Below are positions 17,826 to 27,895 of a stretch of DNA of 37,758 nucleotides, piece after piece. The position numbers were made by a program, and so were the translations under genes. How positions within the stretch are numbered: position 1 is the first letter of the stretch; each line of letters starts with the position of its first letter. The notes beneath the pieces are model-generated. The model had not been told where the DNA came from. It searched no databases and saw only the letters and a list, made by a program, of their open reading frames with translations. Source of the DNA: Gammaproteobacteria bacterium (GTDB lineage Bacteria; Pseudomonadota; Gammaproteobacteria; Magnimaribacterales; D2472); NCBI GenBank assembly GCA_023257795.1, contig JALRBL010000011.1, forward strand, positions 1 to 37,758. The letters run 5' to 3'.

Positions 17826-18660
17826 ATCTGCTTAAAGCGTAAAAAAATATTCCTGCCATTAGAGTGCCTATAAAAATTAATGGAGAGAGATTAAGAATGA
17901 TTGCCATGGAAACAGATAAGTTCTTAAAAAGTGTTATTGCAAATGCTGCCCCCAAGCTTATGGAAACCATCTTTCCTGTTGAAATACTTCTTAACGATAC
18001 AAAGCTAATTGACCCAATAAAATAGATAATTAGAAAACTTGTAATTGGAATTAGCATATTGATTTGTTGTTCAAGATTGTTGCGTGAAAGAGCTAGTATA
18101 TTCGATGCATTTTGAGTTTTTTCTATCTGCTGATCATCTAATGTATCTATAAGCAACCTTGATACGCCCCCTTCTGCTAACAATTGATACTTAACTGATT
18201 GAGCATTGGGGTTAAATCGAATAAGGATTTGGTTTTCGTCTATGTATTGGATTGAGCCATTATCAAACTCAGGTGTTTCGAATGCATCATTGTTAGAAAT
18301 TATCCATAACGTTGATAGTAAGCAAGGCAATGAGCAAACATAAATAACAATGCGCTGAGGACTCCAGCCAAGCATCCTTAATAAATCTAAAGAATTAGCA
18401 TTTCTTAAAAATAAAATTGTTAAAGCGCATCCCACAATTAATGAAGGCTCTATAAAATTTAATGCTCTCTCATCTAACTTAGTTAATAGGTCAAAGATGA
18501 TTTCGATTATTGATCTCTGCGCTTGAGAATTCATTTCTTCACTTAGTTGAATTATGAAATCAGTGGCAAGTAGAAAAACCATTACCAAACTAACTATTGC
18601 CAAAGATTGCAAAATTATATGTAAAAGAAATTTCTTAAGACGCTTCAAAAGATTAACCAC
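17812..18660 (-). CDS. lptG: LPS export permease LptG, shortened periplasmic domain
   Basis: One of two membrane subunits of the LptB2FG transporter that extracts LPS from the inner membrane toward LptC. The order lptF-lptG, divergent from pepA, matches E. coli. The 282 residues show TM1 (about 14-36), TM2 (72-86), TM3 (102-121), a periplasmic segment (about 123-200), and TM4-6 (202-223, 231-246, 251-277). LptG proteins are usually about 355-360 residues. The difference lies mainly in the periplasmic beta-jellyroll, here only about 78 residues against about 130 in the neighbouring LptF. The frame is intact and the start overlaps lptF by 16 bases. Confidence 0.8.
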   Translation of the reverse strand: MVNLLKRLKKFLLHIILQSLAIVSLVMVFLLATDFIIQLSEEMNSQAQRSIIEIIFDLLTKLDERALNFIEPSLIVGCALTILFLRNANSLDLLRMLGWSPQRIVIYVCSLPCLLSTLWIISNNDAFETPEFDNGSIQYIDENQILIRFNPNAQSVKYQLLAEGGVSRLLIDTLDDQQIEKTQNASNILALSRNNLEQQINMLIPITSFLIIYFIGSISFVSLRSISTGKMVSISLGAAFAITLFKNLSVSMAIILNLSPLIFIGTLMAGIFFYALSRFKSL

Positions 18661-19775
18661 ATAGTAAGTATTGCTAACAAGGCATAAACAAATATCTTCC
18701 CAATGGAGTATTGGAAAATACCAGAAATAGATGAAATTTTATTAGTGAGCATTGCAATAAGCCCAATAATTGAAAACATCACATGCACTGGCCAGAGAGC
18801 AAGGTACCAAAAAGATTCTGATTCTGGGTTATATGAATTTCTAAATGCAATTAAAGCTGTTAAGTAAATAAAAAAAATTAAACTAGCGAAAATAAGTTTC
18901 TGTGCACTAGATTCGCGTGGCAGCTGTTGCGTAAAGGCAAAAGCAAATAAAAAAAGATTGCAAAACATTAATATAAAACTCATATTCCATTGAATATCGA
19001 TAAATCCAAGAGAGCTTTTATTATCAAAGATCTTGCTAAATGATGGAGCAAGACTGAATCCATCTTCATTTTTTAAGTAACTTACATATTTTTGAAACTT
19101 TATGTTTGTTTGAGAATGGAGAGAATCTACTAAAACTGTTCCATTATAAAAATTGAACAAAAGAAGATTTCCCTCACTAGAGTTTTTCATATTTGCTGAA
19201 TGAATTATCAAGGCTTCATTGTTGTTAAATGAAGAAAAAACAACATCGTTCAATGAATTGTCATCTAAATTTCTAGATTTAAATATGAGTTGGGTATTTT
19301 CATTAATTTGATGAATCTTATTATCGCTTAGTAAAGATAATTTATGCTCAATGCCTTGATCAGCTTTCAATGTTTCTACTAAAGGATTTGAAATTGGTAC
19401 AACCACTAATGCCATCAAAAGAAGAAAACTACATACAAAAAACCCCTGCCCAACCATTGATTTAAGCAAGTAAATATTGGATTTTGATGCGCTAAAGTAC
19501 ACTAGATGATTGTTGCTTCTATAAAGCTCATTTAAATTAATAAGCAAGCTCAAGAAAAAAGAGAGAGGGATAATAAACGTTAAGAAATCAGGTATCTTAA
19601 GGGCTAAAATTAATACTGCACTATACGGATCAAGTAAATCAGCTGCTGCTTTTTCGAAGAGTTGAACAGACCTTGAAAACACTAAAAAGAATAAAATCCC
19701 AAAGGAAATCAGCAAGAAAACTTTAAATATATTGCGATTAAGATAATCGTTGTAAATATTTTGTGTATACAACAT
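18645..19775 (-). CDS. lptF: LPS export permease LptF
   Basis: The partner permease of LptG in the LPS transport complex. The 376 residues have TM1 (about 17-35), TM2 (55-80), TM3 (104-127), a full-size periplasmic domain (about 130-260), and three C-terminal helices (263-280, 291-307, 322-342, plus a terminal hydrophobic stretch 356-376). The cytoplasmic coupling region NELYRSNNHLVYFSASKSN (82-100) lies where LptB contacts are known in the family. It starts with ATG and is divergent from pepA across 60 bases, as in many gammaproteobacteria. Confidence 0.85.
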   Translation of the reverse strand: MLYTQNIYNDYLNRNIFKVFLLISFGILFFLVFSRSVQLFEKAAADLLDPYSAVLILALKIPDFLTFIIPLSFFLSLLINLNELYRSNNHLVYFSASKSNIYLLKSMVGQGFFVCSFLLLMALVVVPISNPLVETLKADQGIEHKLSLLSDNKIHQINENTQLIFKSRNLDDNSLNDVVFSSFNNNEALIIHSANMKNSSEGNLLLFNFYNGTVLVDSLHSQTNIKFQKYVSYLKNEDGFSLAPSFSKIFDNKSSLGFIDIQWNMSFILMFCNLFLFAFAFTQQLPRESSAQKLIFASLIFFIYLTALIAFRNSYNPESESFWYLALWPVHVMFSIIGLIAMLTNKISSISGIFQYSIGKIFVYALLAILTMWLIF

Positions 19776-19825
19776 GTTTAAGTATTTTCTATAGATTACA
19801 ATACAACTTAAATGTTTAGATAGCT

Positions 19826-19830
19826 AGGAG
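19826..19830 (+). promoter_or_regulatory. Strong ribosome binding site of pepA
   Basis: AGGAG is spaced five bases from the ATG at 19836, a near-ideal Shine-Dalgarno. A TACAAT at 19797-19802 may be the -10 box of the same gene, but no matching -35 is evident. Confidence 0.6.
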
Positions 19831-19835
19831 ACAAA

Positions 19836-21323
19836 ATGGCTTACAAAGTTTTAAATTCAATAACTCTAAAAAATGCTAAAAATAACTATGCAGTCATTGC
19901 TACAGATATGCTAGCTATACCCTGTGAAAACAATGGTAAAAAAGCTATTCTTCCTACTTTTATTAGAGACGATAGTCCTGAACTAAAACTGTCCTTGAAT
20001 GCTATCAATGAAGGTAAATTAAAAAAATTAGTTTCTACATCTTCCAAATCTAAGGCTTCTTTTTTACATGTTTCAGTTCAACCAAAACTTGATGACCCTT
20101 TATTTAAGTGGGTTAATTTCTTTAGTGCTATGGTGTCAGATGCGTTAGCTAATAACTGCAAAGATCTTACCATCATTTTAAGTCCTTCCCTTGCTTCAAC
20201 TCCTAAAATAGTTGAAATTGCAGCACGCACTTGTGAATCCAGTGCCTACCTTTTTAATGCAACAAAGAATAAGACTAAAAAAAATCCTTCATTAAAAAAA
20301 GTATCCTTTTTGTTGGATGACTCTCTAAAACAACATGCCCGTGTCCTAAAAAACCATATTGCCGTTGGTTTTGCCATAGGAGAAGGTATGAATGCAGCAA
20401 AATATCTTGGTGATATGCCTGCTAACCATTGCACACCAAGGATTATCGAGACAAAAACAAAAGCATTAAAAAAAGAGTTCCCAGCACTCAAAGTAAGCTC
20501 ATTAAATGAAAAAGAAATTACCAAACTTGGTATGGGTTCTTATATGTCAGTTGCAAAAGGTAGCAACGAGCCTCCACGCATGATAATTATCGAATACAAA
20601 GGAGCTGCAACGGATGTGAAGCCTGCTGTATTTGTTGGTAAAGGTATCACTTTCGATACGGGTGGGATTTCTTTAAAACCCAGTGCTTCAATGGATGAGA
20701 TGAAATGGGACATGTGTGGTGCAGCTTCAGTTTTTGGTTTGATGCAGACTATAGCTAGGCTTAAAGCAAAGGTAAATGTCGTTGGAATTATGGCATGCGC
20801 AGAAAATATGCCTTCTAGTAAAGCAACCAAACCAGGTGATGTGGTGACCTCAATGTCAGGTCAAACCATTGAAATATTAAACACAGATGCAGAGGGGCGC
20901 TTAGTTTTGTGTGATGCATTAACTTACGTAAAAAAATTCAAGCCATCATATGTTGTAGACATCGCCACCCTTACAGGCGCATGCGTTGTGGCACTAGGTA
21001 AACATGCCACAGGACTAATGTCTAATGATCAAAAGCTTGCAGACAAAGTTCTAGCTGCAGGAGAAAATGCTGGAGATAGAGCATGGCAACTGCCACTATG
21101 GGATGAATACCAATCCTGTACAAAAACGAATTTTGCTGACCTAGCAAATATTGGTGGAGGAAGGGAAGCAGGAACTGTTCATGCTGCATGCTTTTTATCA
21201 AATTTTACTCAAGATTATTCTTGGGCACATTTGGATATTGCCGGAACCGCCTGGGTCACAGGACCCAAAAAAGGCGCAACTGGAAGACCTGTCCCATTGC
21301 TTGCTGAAATGCTCTTGAAATAA
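19836..21323 (+). CDS. pepA: Leucyl aminopeptidase (M17 family, PepA)
   Basis: A hexameric di-metal exopeptidase releasing N-terminal residues from peptides; in E. coli PepA is also a DNA-binding protein that affects carAB. The 495 residues comprise a variable N-terminal domain (1-170) and the catalytic domain. Metal and catalytic residues: K269 and D274 in [10 protein letters not shown], the Asp in [11 protein letters not shown], and NTDAEGR (349-355), the family signature with D351, E353 and R355. It is divergent from lptF and five bases before valS. In E. coli holC separates pepA from valS and is missing here. Confidence 0.97.
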   Translation: MAYKVLNSITLKNAKNNYAVIATDMLAIPCENNGKKAILPTFIRDDSPELKLSLNAINEGKLKKLVSTSSKSKASFLHVSVQPKLDDPLFKWVNFFSAMVSDALANNCKDLTIILSPSLASTPKIVEIAARTCESSAYLFNATKNKTKKNPSLKKVSFLLDDSLKQHARVLKNHIAVGFAIGEGMNAAKYLGDMPANHCTPRIIETKTKALKKEFPALKVSSLNEKEITKLGMGSYMSVAKGSNEPPRMIIIEYKGAATDVKPAVFVGKGITFDTGGISLKPSASMDEMKWDMCGAASVFGLMQTIARLKAKVNVVGIMACAENMPSSKATKPGDVVTSMSGQTIEILNTDAEGRLVLCDALTYVKKFKPSYVVDIATLTGACVVALGKHATGLMSNDQKLADKVLAAGENAGDRAWQLPLWDEYQSCTKTNFADLANIGGGREAGTVHAACFLSNFTQDYSWAHLDIAGTAWVTGPKKGATGRPVPLLAEMLLK

Positions 21324-21328
21324 TTATC

Positions 21329-24130
21329 ATGCCAAATAAGAGCCCCTATCTCCCAAAAGATATTGAGGAATCTATTTATCATGAATGGGAACAAACAGGG
21401 GTCTTTTCTCCGTCAGACAAAGTTAATACATTTTCATTAATGATTCCCCCTCCCAATGTAACGGGTACGCTGCATATGGGGCATGGATTTCAAAATGCCA
21501 TCATGGATTGTTTGGTCAGATTCAAAAAGATGCAAGGCTATTCAACTCTTTGGCAGGTTGGCACAGATCATGCTGGGATTGCTACAGAGATGGTTGTTGA
21601 ACGCTTGCTTGCTAAAGAAGGTATTTCGAAAACGAATCTGGGTAGGAAAAAATTTATTGAAAAAGTTTGGGACTGGAAACATCAGTCTGGTGACACTATC
21701 ACTCAACAATTGAGGAGATTGGGAGGAAGCCTTGATTGGGAAAACGAAAGGTTTACTTGTGATGATAAATATACAGAAGCAGTCCAACACGCTTTTATTG
21801 AACTCTTTGACGCAGGCTTAATTTATCAAGGATATAGGCTGGTGAACTGGGATCCAAAATTACAAACATCCCTATCCGATCTTGAAGTTATTAATGAAGA
21901 AAGGGATGGAAAAATTTGGACTATACGTTACGCCATTGAAAACTCCGATACTTATGTTGAGGTTGCAACAACTAGACCAGAAACTCTATTCGGAGACATG
22001 GCTTTGGCAGTCAACCCTGAAGATAGCAGATACTCTCATGTAATTGGCAAAAGAGCCATCATTCCAACAGCAAACCGCTCTGTTCCAATTATCGAGGATA
22101 GCTATGTTGATAGTGCGTTTGGAACAGGTGTTGTAAAAATTACCCCTGGACATGATTTTCATGACTACGAGGTTGGGCAAAGACATGGCCTTCATCTAAA
22201 CGATAGTGGTGAAGCAATGACTGGAGAAACTTCGATGTTCTTGCCAATTTCTATCATGGATAAAAATGCATGCTTGCATGGCGAGATTCCCAACGAGTTT
22301 AAGGGCCTTGAAAGATTCCAAGCAAGAAAATTACTTCTAGAAAAGTTAGGTTCTATGAAGATGCTTGTTGCTGAAAAAGATCATAGGATCAATATTCCTA
22401 TTGGGGATAGAACTAATGAAATATTGGAACCTTTACTGACAAAACAATGGTATGTAGATGCTAAAACTCTTGCATTACCAGCAATAAAAGCAGTGAAAAA
22501 TAATGAAATAAAATTTGTTCCACAAAATTGGGAAAAGACATACTTCCAATGGATGGACAATATTCAAGACTGGTGTATCAGCAGACAATTATGGTGGGGA
22601 CATAGAATTCCGATATGGTTTGATGAAAATGAAAATGCTTATGCAGGAACATCAGAATCACATGTCAGGCAAAAATATAGAATTGATGGTGCCCTAAGAC
22701 AAGAAGAAGACGTTCTTGATACCTGGTTTTCATCAAGTTTATGGACTTTTGCTACCCTAGGCTGGCCAAAAAAAACAGAAAGATTAGAACTTTTTCATCC
22801 TACCTCAACCCTTGTAACAGGCTTCGATATTATTTTCTTTTGGGTAGCAAGGATGATCATGATGACGATCTATTTCATGAAAGAAATACCTTTCAAAGAG
22901 ATTTTTATAACAGGCCTCATTCGTGATGAAAATGGTCAGAAAATGTCTAAATCCAAGGGAAATATTTTAGATCCTATTGATCTAATCGATGGAATAACTC
23001 TCGAAAAATTAATTGAGAAAAGAACTTTTGGATTAATGCAGCCTCAATTAGAGGAAAAAATTATTGCTGCTACCAGAAAGCAATTTCCTAATGGAATTGA
23101 CTCCTATGGTACGGATGCCTTGAGGTTTACCTTCTATTCCTTGGCAGCACCAGGAAGAGATATTAATTTTGATATTGGTAGAATTGGTGGATTTAAGAAT
23201 TTTTGCAACAAACTGTGGAATGCTATGCACTTCATAGATTTTCAAATTGAGAAACATGACTTTGAATGGAATCTTGAAGCTAATGCTTTTATGCATCCCT
23301 TAAATAGCTGGATGCATAAGCAAATCATCGAGGCATCACAATTAATTGAAGACCATATAAGAAATTATAGGTTTGATCTAGCTTCAGTTACGCTGTATGA
23401 ACTTGTCTGGTCAAAGTATTGCGATTGGTATATAGAGTTGAGCAAAAATTTACTTACAGAGGCTCAGAAAGAACAACAAAAACTTTTGATAACCGGATTG
23501 ATCGTTAATTTAGAAGATATTGTCAAATTAGCGCATCCTTTTATGCCTTTCATTACAGAAAAAATACACAGAAAGCTACGAGCAATTCAGGGAAAAGATC
23601 AAACAGTATTTTTAGTCAATACTAGTATGCCTTCGCTTAGAGAGCCCGTCATTAAGGACAATGGCTTTATCAATGATGCTATCCAGATCATTTCTTCCAT
23701 AAGAACCATTCGCAGCGAACTAGAGCTAGATAATCAAATATCTCTTGCGTTAAACGTACCCCAAGATATCTCCAATGAGGCATTAAAAGACATGAATGCC
23801 TTAAAAGCCCCTCTTGCTAGAATGTGTGGCGTTGAAAACTTAATACAACAAGAGCTCGATCAGTCAACGCATGCAATTAATCTTCTAATTTCTGGAGTGA
23901 AATATCAGTTAATTTTTCCTGATAACTTTAATTTTGATAAGATCGTTGAGAGCCTAAGAGATAAAAAAATTAAGATCGTAGAGCAAATTGACCTGATAGA
24001 AAGCAAATTAAATAACCAAAATTTTATTACTAAAGCTCCGCAAGATGTTGTTACAAATCAACAACAGAAACTTATTCAACTCAAGAAAGAAAATCAATAC
24101 CTTGAAGAGAGTATTAATAAATATTCCTAG
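21329..24130 (+). CDS. valS: Valyl-tRNA synthetase
   Basis: A class Ia aminoacyl-tRNA synthetase charging tRNA-Val, with an editing domain that clears Thr-tRNA. The 933 residues include the HIGH motif as HMGH (49-52, in PPPNVTGTLHMGHG), the CP1 editing domain (about 190-350, with TTRPETLFGD), KMSKS (538-542), the anticodon-binding helical domain (650-800) and the C-terminal coiled coil (about 870-930) that contacts the tRNA elbow. It follows pepA by five bases and probably shares its transcript. It ends two bases before the convergent astB. Confidence 0.98.
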   Translation: MPNKSPYLPKDIEESIYHEWEQTGVFSPSDKVNTFSLMIPPPNVTGTLHMGHGFQNAIMDCLVRFKKMQGYSTLWQVGTDHAGIATEMVVERLLAKEGISKTNLGRKKFIEKVWDWKHQSGDTITQQLRRLGGSLDWENERFTCDDKYTEAVQHAFIELFDAGLIYQGYRLVNWDPKLQTSLSDLEVINEERDGKIWTIRYAIENSDTYVEVATTRPETLFGDMALAVNPEDSRYSHVIGKRAIIPTANRSVPIIEDSYVDSAFGTGVVKITPGHDFHDYEVGQRHGLHLNDSGEAMTGETSMFLPISIMDKNACLHGEIPNEFKGLERFQARKLLLEKLGSMKMLVAEKDHRINIPIGDRTNEILEPLLTKQWYVDAKTLALPAIKAVKNNEIKFVPQNWEKTYFQWMDNIQDWCISRQLWWGHRIPIWFDENENAYAGTSESHVRQKYRIDGALRQEEDVLDTWFSSSLWTFATLGWPKKTERLELFHPTSTLVTGFDIIFFWVARMIMMTIYFMKEIPFKEIFITGLIRDENGQKMSKSKGNILDPIDLIDGITLEKLIEKRTFGLMQPQLEEKIIAATRKQFPNGIDSYGTDALRFTFYSLAAPGRDINFDIGRIGGFKNFCNKLWNAMHFIDFQIEKHDFEWNLEANAFMHPLNSWMHKQIIEASQLIEDHIRNYRFDLASVTLYELVWSKYCDWYIELSKNLLTEAQKEQQKLLITGLIVNLEDIVKLAHPFMPFITEKIHRKLRAIQGKDQTVFLVNTSMPSLREPVIKDNGFINDAIQIISSIRTIRSELELDNQISLALNVPQDISNEALKDMNALKAPLARMCGVENLIQQELDQSTHAINLLISGVKYQLIFPDNFNFDKIVESLRDKKIKIVEQIDLIESKLNNQNFITKAPQDVVTNQQQKLIQLKKENQYLEESINKYS

Positions 24131-24132
24131 GG

Positions 24133-25446
24133 CTATTTCTGAAAAGAATAAATGCTTCCAAGATTGAGAAGTTTGGTGATTTCTTGCAAGAATTCCCTTG
24201 TTTCAATAATCAGTGAGTAGTCTTGTAAGTCCTTTGGAGAAAGACTATCTCGATAGAATTTATCAACTAGATTTTCAAGAGCAATAAATTTTTTATCATC
24301 AAACAAAAACCTAGAATTTATTTTTAATAACTCTTCCTGTTGGAGCTGCGCTTTGAATCTGAGGCATGCAGGGCCCCCACCATTCATCATGCTTTGCTTT
24401 ATATCCACATACTCAATTTGAGAAATTGGTGAAATATCTGGGAGTTTTTCAAGCCATCTCTCCACAGAAGAATATTCATTTACTTCCCGAGGGAGTATTA
24501 AACACATCTCATTTGAAGAGGGATTTGTTACAAGTTGTGAATTTAATAAATAAGATCCAACAATATCCCCCAAGCTTATTTCTTCGTTGTAAATTTTAAT
24601 GAATACTGCTTCAGGAATATGTTGAGATATTTGTTCTTGAATGACTTTAAACTCTTCAGGATTACTAAAAGCATCGGCATGAAACAAACAAACGTTTTCG
24701 TTAGCGAGACTAACAATATCGTTATGGAAGCTGCCAGCTGCGATTGCTTTTTGGGATTGCTCAATAAAAAAAGTTCTTTTGTCATTAAGCTTATGATTTG
24801 ATGAAATTGCATGGGATGCTTCAAGGGCTTGTCTTTGAACTATATTTTGTTTTTCAAATATAGACCCTCCGTGTACAAATATCTCAAAACCCGGCGCATC
24901 ATGCGATGATGCTATTCTTAGATGATTGGCAGCCCCCTCGTCTCCTTTGTAGGATAGATTGGTGATTGGCTCATGCAACTGGCATAAATTTCCAAAAATA
25001 AGTTGCATTTGGACATGGGTAAACTCGGATTCAATAGATCTATGCAGCATACTGGTTAAACTGGCAGTTGTAATATGAGCAAGATTGTCTTCACAATCGG
25101 CACTTGGAGAAAATGTTCCCGCGTTCGCTGCCCACATAGCAGAAGAAGAGTATAGATTATTGAGAAGTGTGGGAAATTTTGCTGAAATCTTGTTTAGCAC
25201 TGTTTTCTCTGAGCCTTTAAATCCCAGATTATGTAAAACTTCAAAAATTGGGCGCTCATGCGGAAGAAAAAAACCTTGATGCAATCCAAGACTATAAACT
25301 ATTTTTGCTTTTTTAATTCCTTGCAGTGCAGCTTCTTTAGGAGAAGAGATTTGATTCTGATGTTTTAGTGATGCAATATTACCCTCAGAAAGACCTCCAT
25401 AATTATGGTAAGGGGCAACCATACCATCAAGATAAATCTCTGGCAT
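24133..25446 (-). CDS. astB: N-succinylarginine dihydrolase
   Basis: Second step of the arginine succinyltransferase (AST) pathway: N-succinylarginine to N-succinylornithine, CO2 and two NH3. The 437 residues align end to end with the guanidine-modifying family. Catalytic residues visible are E170 (GDEGAANH), H241 (GSFHND) and C361 (NGGGPACLR). The start begins MPEIYLDGMVAPYHNYGGLSEGN, the family N-terminus. The ATG shares one base with the astD stop (TAATG), so the two are coupled. It is the last gene of the astA-astD-astB run. Confidence 0.95.
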   Translation of the reverse strand: MPEIYLDGMVAPYHNYGGLSEGNIASLKHQNQISSPKEAALQGIKKAKIVYSLGLHQGFFLPHERPIFEVLHNLGFKGSEKTVLNKISAKFPTLLNNLYSSSAMWAANAGTFSPSADCEDNLAHITTASLTSMLHRSIESEFTHVQMQLIFGNLCQLHEPITNLSYKGDEGAANHLRIASSHDAPGFEIFVHGGSIFEKQNIVQRQALEASHAISSNHKLNDKRTFFIEQSQKAIAAGSFHNDIVSLANENVCLFHADAFSNPEEFKVIQEQISQHIPEAVFIKIYNEEISLGDIVGSYLLNSQLVTNPSSNEMCLILPREVNEYSSVERWLEKLPDISPISQIEYVDIKQSMMNGGGPACLRFKAQLQQEELLKINSRFLFDDKKFIALENLVDKFYRDSLSPKDLQDYSLIIETREFLQEITKLLNLGSIYSFQK

Positions 25447-26858
25447 TATTTACTCCCAGCGATTACTGAAGCTTTTGGCCAAGCACAATAATCGGCTGCA
25501 TAGTAGCCTGCAGGTCGATGATTGCCACTTTTTCCGACGCCTCCAAATGGCGCAGATCCAGATGCACCAGTAATTGGGGCATTAAAATTTACAATTCCTG
25601 CATTAATATCTCTTTGAAAGATTTCAAAAAGCAAATCATTATCTGAGATTAATCCAGCAGATAAGCCAAAATTGGTGCTATTTGCCTCTTTTATTGCTTC
25701 CTCAAAATTCTCTACAAATTTTATTTGTAACATAGGGCCAAAAACTTCTTCATCAAAAGATTGTTTTGCATGTGTCATATCAATAATGGCTGGGCTAACT
25801 AAGGAGCCATTCTTAAATATGATTCTCCCCCTCAATAATACTTTTCCACCATGATCAATTAATTTTTGTTGGAATGCGATAAAGTTTTTGGCGGCATTGA
25901 GATTGATGAGAGGTCCATAAAACTTGGAATTCTTAATTTCGGCACCAATAAGCTTGGCATGCTTCAATAGCCTATCTGCTATTGCTTTGCCATTTGTTGA
26001 GTTTTGTAAAATTAATCTTCTGGCGCATGTGCATCTTTGCCCAGAAGATAAAAATGCTGAGCTGGAAATGATTTCAACAGCTCTAGATATTTTTTTAGTT
26101 TTCCAGGCAATCAATGGATTATTGCCCCCTAGCTCTAGAGCAAGTATTTTATTGGGCTGTCCAGCTAGATATTTATGAATCTTTAGACCTGACTTTATAC
26201 CACCTGTAAATAAGACTCCTCTGATAAGTTCATGTTTTATTAAGGCTTCTCCAATACGATAATCTCCTTGCACAAGGTTAATAACTCCCTTTGGTATCCC
26301 TGCCCTCTCCCACAGCAAAACCATGGCCTCGCCTACTAACGGGGTTTGTTCGCTAGGTTTAAAAACTACTGTATTTCCTGCAAGCAGCGCAGGGGTTATG
26401 TGGCCATTTGGGAGATGCAATGGAAAATTAAAGGGCCCAATTATTGCCATAGGTCCATGAGGAAAATGAGCAATTGCTTGCTGTGATGAACCAAGAGCTT
26501 TAATCTTTGAACCCGTTCTTTCTTTATATGCCTTAATCGAATTACCTAACTTAGCAGATGCTGCAGCAACTTCTGTCTTGGAATCTTCAAGCAGCTTGCC
26601 AGTTTCTAGAGAAATTAACCTACTTAAGAAATCTTGTTCCTGATCAAGAATCTTATAAAATTTTTTTATAACTTTAAGACGATTATTTAATGAAGAATTT
26701 TTCCAACCGTCAAAAGCATCGACAGCTGATAAGACTGCTTGATTGGCTTGAGAAATAGAAGCTTGATTATCATTCCATATTTCCTCATGACTCAATGGTG
26801 AGAGAGAAATTAAATTTTTTCCCTTTCCGGCTACCCAGTGATTATCTATAAATAACAT
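25446..26858 (-). CDS. astD: N-succinylglutamate 5-semialdehyde dehydrogenase
   Basis: NAD-dependent oxidation of succinylglutamate semialdehyde to succinylglutamate, fourth step of the AST pathway. The 470 residues have the aldehyde dehydrogenase fold: GPFNFPLHLPNGHITPALLAGN (about 141-162), the cofactor-loop FTGGIKSG (217-224), general base E242 (LELGGNN) and nucleophile C276 (SSGQRCTCARR). It is slightly shorter than E. coli AstD (492) because of a compact N-terminus. It is coupled on both sides through TAATG junctions, which implies balanced expression with AstA and AstB. Confidence 0.93.
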   Translation of the reverse strand: MLFIDNHWVAGKGKNLISLSPLSHEEIWNDNQASISQANQAVLSAVDAFDGWKNSSLNNRLKVIKKFYKILDQEQDFLSRLISLETGKLLEDSKTEVAAASAKLGNSIKAYKERTGSKIKALGSSQQAIAHFPHGPMAIIGPFNFPLHLPNGHITPALLAGNTVVFKPSEQTPLVGEAMVLLWERAGIPKGVINLVQGDYRIGEALIKHELIRGVLFTGGIKSGLKIHKYLAGQPNKILALELGGNNPLIAWKTKKISRAVEIISSSAFLSSGQRCTCARRLILQNSTNGKAIADRLLKHAKLIGAEIKNSKFYGPLINLNAAKNFIAFQQKLIDHGGKVLLRGRIIFKNGSLVSPAIIDMTHAKQSFDEEVFGPMLQIKFVENFEEAIKEANSTNFGLSAGLISDNDLLFEIFQRDINAGIVNFNAPITGASGSAPFGGVGKSGNHRPAGYYAADYCAWPKASVIAGSK

Positions 26859-27859
26859 TAAAATACCATGCTTATAGCATCGCCAGATTTTATCTGTAGT
26901 GCCAACCCAGCTTCTTTGGAGATTTCAAGAAATCCATTCTTATTTGAAAATCCAGAAAAAATACACCTAAAATCTGAAATAGAGCAATTTGTTAAATATC
27001 CGTATGATAAGTTAGTATTTGAAGTTACGATTTTAGCTTTATAACGGCTTTGTTTTTTTACTATAGCAATATTTTTTGTGACTGCTTCTAAGCAAGGACC
27101 AGCATCAAATACATCAACTAAATCATTGGCATAAAATCCCTGCTTTTCCAGTATTCTTTGTGCAGGCAATGCATTTTCATGAGGCTTACCAATGACCTTC
27201 CTAGCTTTATTTGGAATTAGATCTTTAAAAAATGGTAAGTTTGGAACAGCTTCACTTATAAAGTGGTTATCGATATAACTTAAACTATCGGCCCCATCAA
27301 AATCTATATCAAAAAAAATTTTGCTGAAGTGATTCCAAAAGTCTGACTCACCTTCCTTATTTTTCCATCCTCGAATCTCTACAAAAGTTTTGCTATCAAA
27401 CCTTTTGCTATCAAGTCCCATAAAACAAAGCCTAGATAAGGAAAGCAGTTTACCAACTCCCTTGGATCTTGCCTTAGGTGATAAAAATAATGTTCCAAGC
27501 TCTGTGTAAGGAGTCTTACAATGATGTAATTGAAGAGCTTGAAGGCTTTTAGAAAAATTTAAAGTTTTAGAATGGATTTCCTTTGGTTTGATTTTAAAAA
27601 AAACTGATGGTTTCTTGCTTGCAACCTTGGTATAGATTGCAGAAATGCCAACTAGTTTTTTCTTGGACTCTAAAACCATTAAGTAACTACCTGGTGCTTT
27701 CGAATGAGCTCTAGCTAGGGATGATTTGACAGACCATTCAATTCTATCCTTTAAGTTTTCCTTTGACTTAGGCATGGTGGTCATGACTCTAGCTTCGGAG
27801 TCTATGAGCGAATATAGTTGGTGTAGATCAGATAGTTGTGCGAGTCTTACAATCTCCAT
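26858..27859 (-). CDS. astA: Arginine N-succinyltransferase
   Basis: First step of the AST pathway: succinyl-CoA plus arginine gives N2-succinylarginine. The 333 residues match the family. MEIVRLAQLSDLHQLYSL opens the GNAT-like fold, LGTLFLSPKARSKGVGKLLSLSRL (about 122-145) forms the CoA-binding region, and the C-terminal DVFDAGPCLEA segment is typical. The gene has a strong Shine-Dalgarno (AGGGGAGGG, complement of 27866-27874) and a TATAAT box upstream. astC and astE, which usually accompany it, are not in the window; argD-type transaminases can replace astC. Confidence 0.93.
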   Translation of the reverse strand: MEIVRLAQLSDLHQLYSLIDSEARVMTTMPKSKENLKDRIEWSVKSSLARAHSKAPGSYLMVLESKKKLVGISAIYTKVASKKPSVFFKIKPKEIHSKTLNFSKSLQALQLHHCKTPYTELGTLFLSPKARSKGVGKLLSLSRLCFMGLDSKRFDSKTFVEIRGWKNKEGESDFWNHFSKIFFDIDFDGADSLSYIDNHFISEAVPNLPFFKDLIPNKARKVIGKPHENALPAQRILEKQGFYANDLVDVFDAGPCLEAVTKNIAIVKKQSRYKAKIVTSNTNLSYGYLTNCSISDFRCIFSGFSNKNGFLEISKEAGLALQIKSGDAISMVF

Positions 27860-27889
27860 TCGCTAACCCTCCCCTAATAAAGAGTATCT

Positions 27890-27895
27890 ATTATA
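27890..27895 (-). promoter_or_regulatory. -10 box of the astA-astD-astB unit
   Basis: The minus strand reads TATAAT here, about 30 bases before the astA ATG at 27859, followed by a purine-rich ribosome site. It touches the stop codon of the upstream VOC gene. No consensus -35 is seen at 17 bases, so an activator may be needed, or the ast genes may be read through from upstream. No TGAAT...ATTCA ArgR box is visible. Confidence 0.45.

Noticed and set aside
20246-20830. Minus-strand open frames inside pepA
   Set aside because: Antisense to conserved PepA sequence, no family resemblance.
24131-24132. Terminator between valS and astB
   Set aside because: Only two bases separate the stops and I saw no hairpin with a T-run in the flanking coding sequence.
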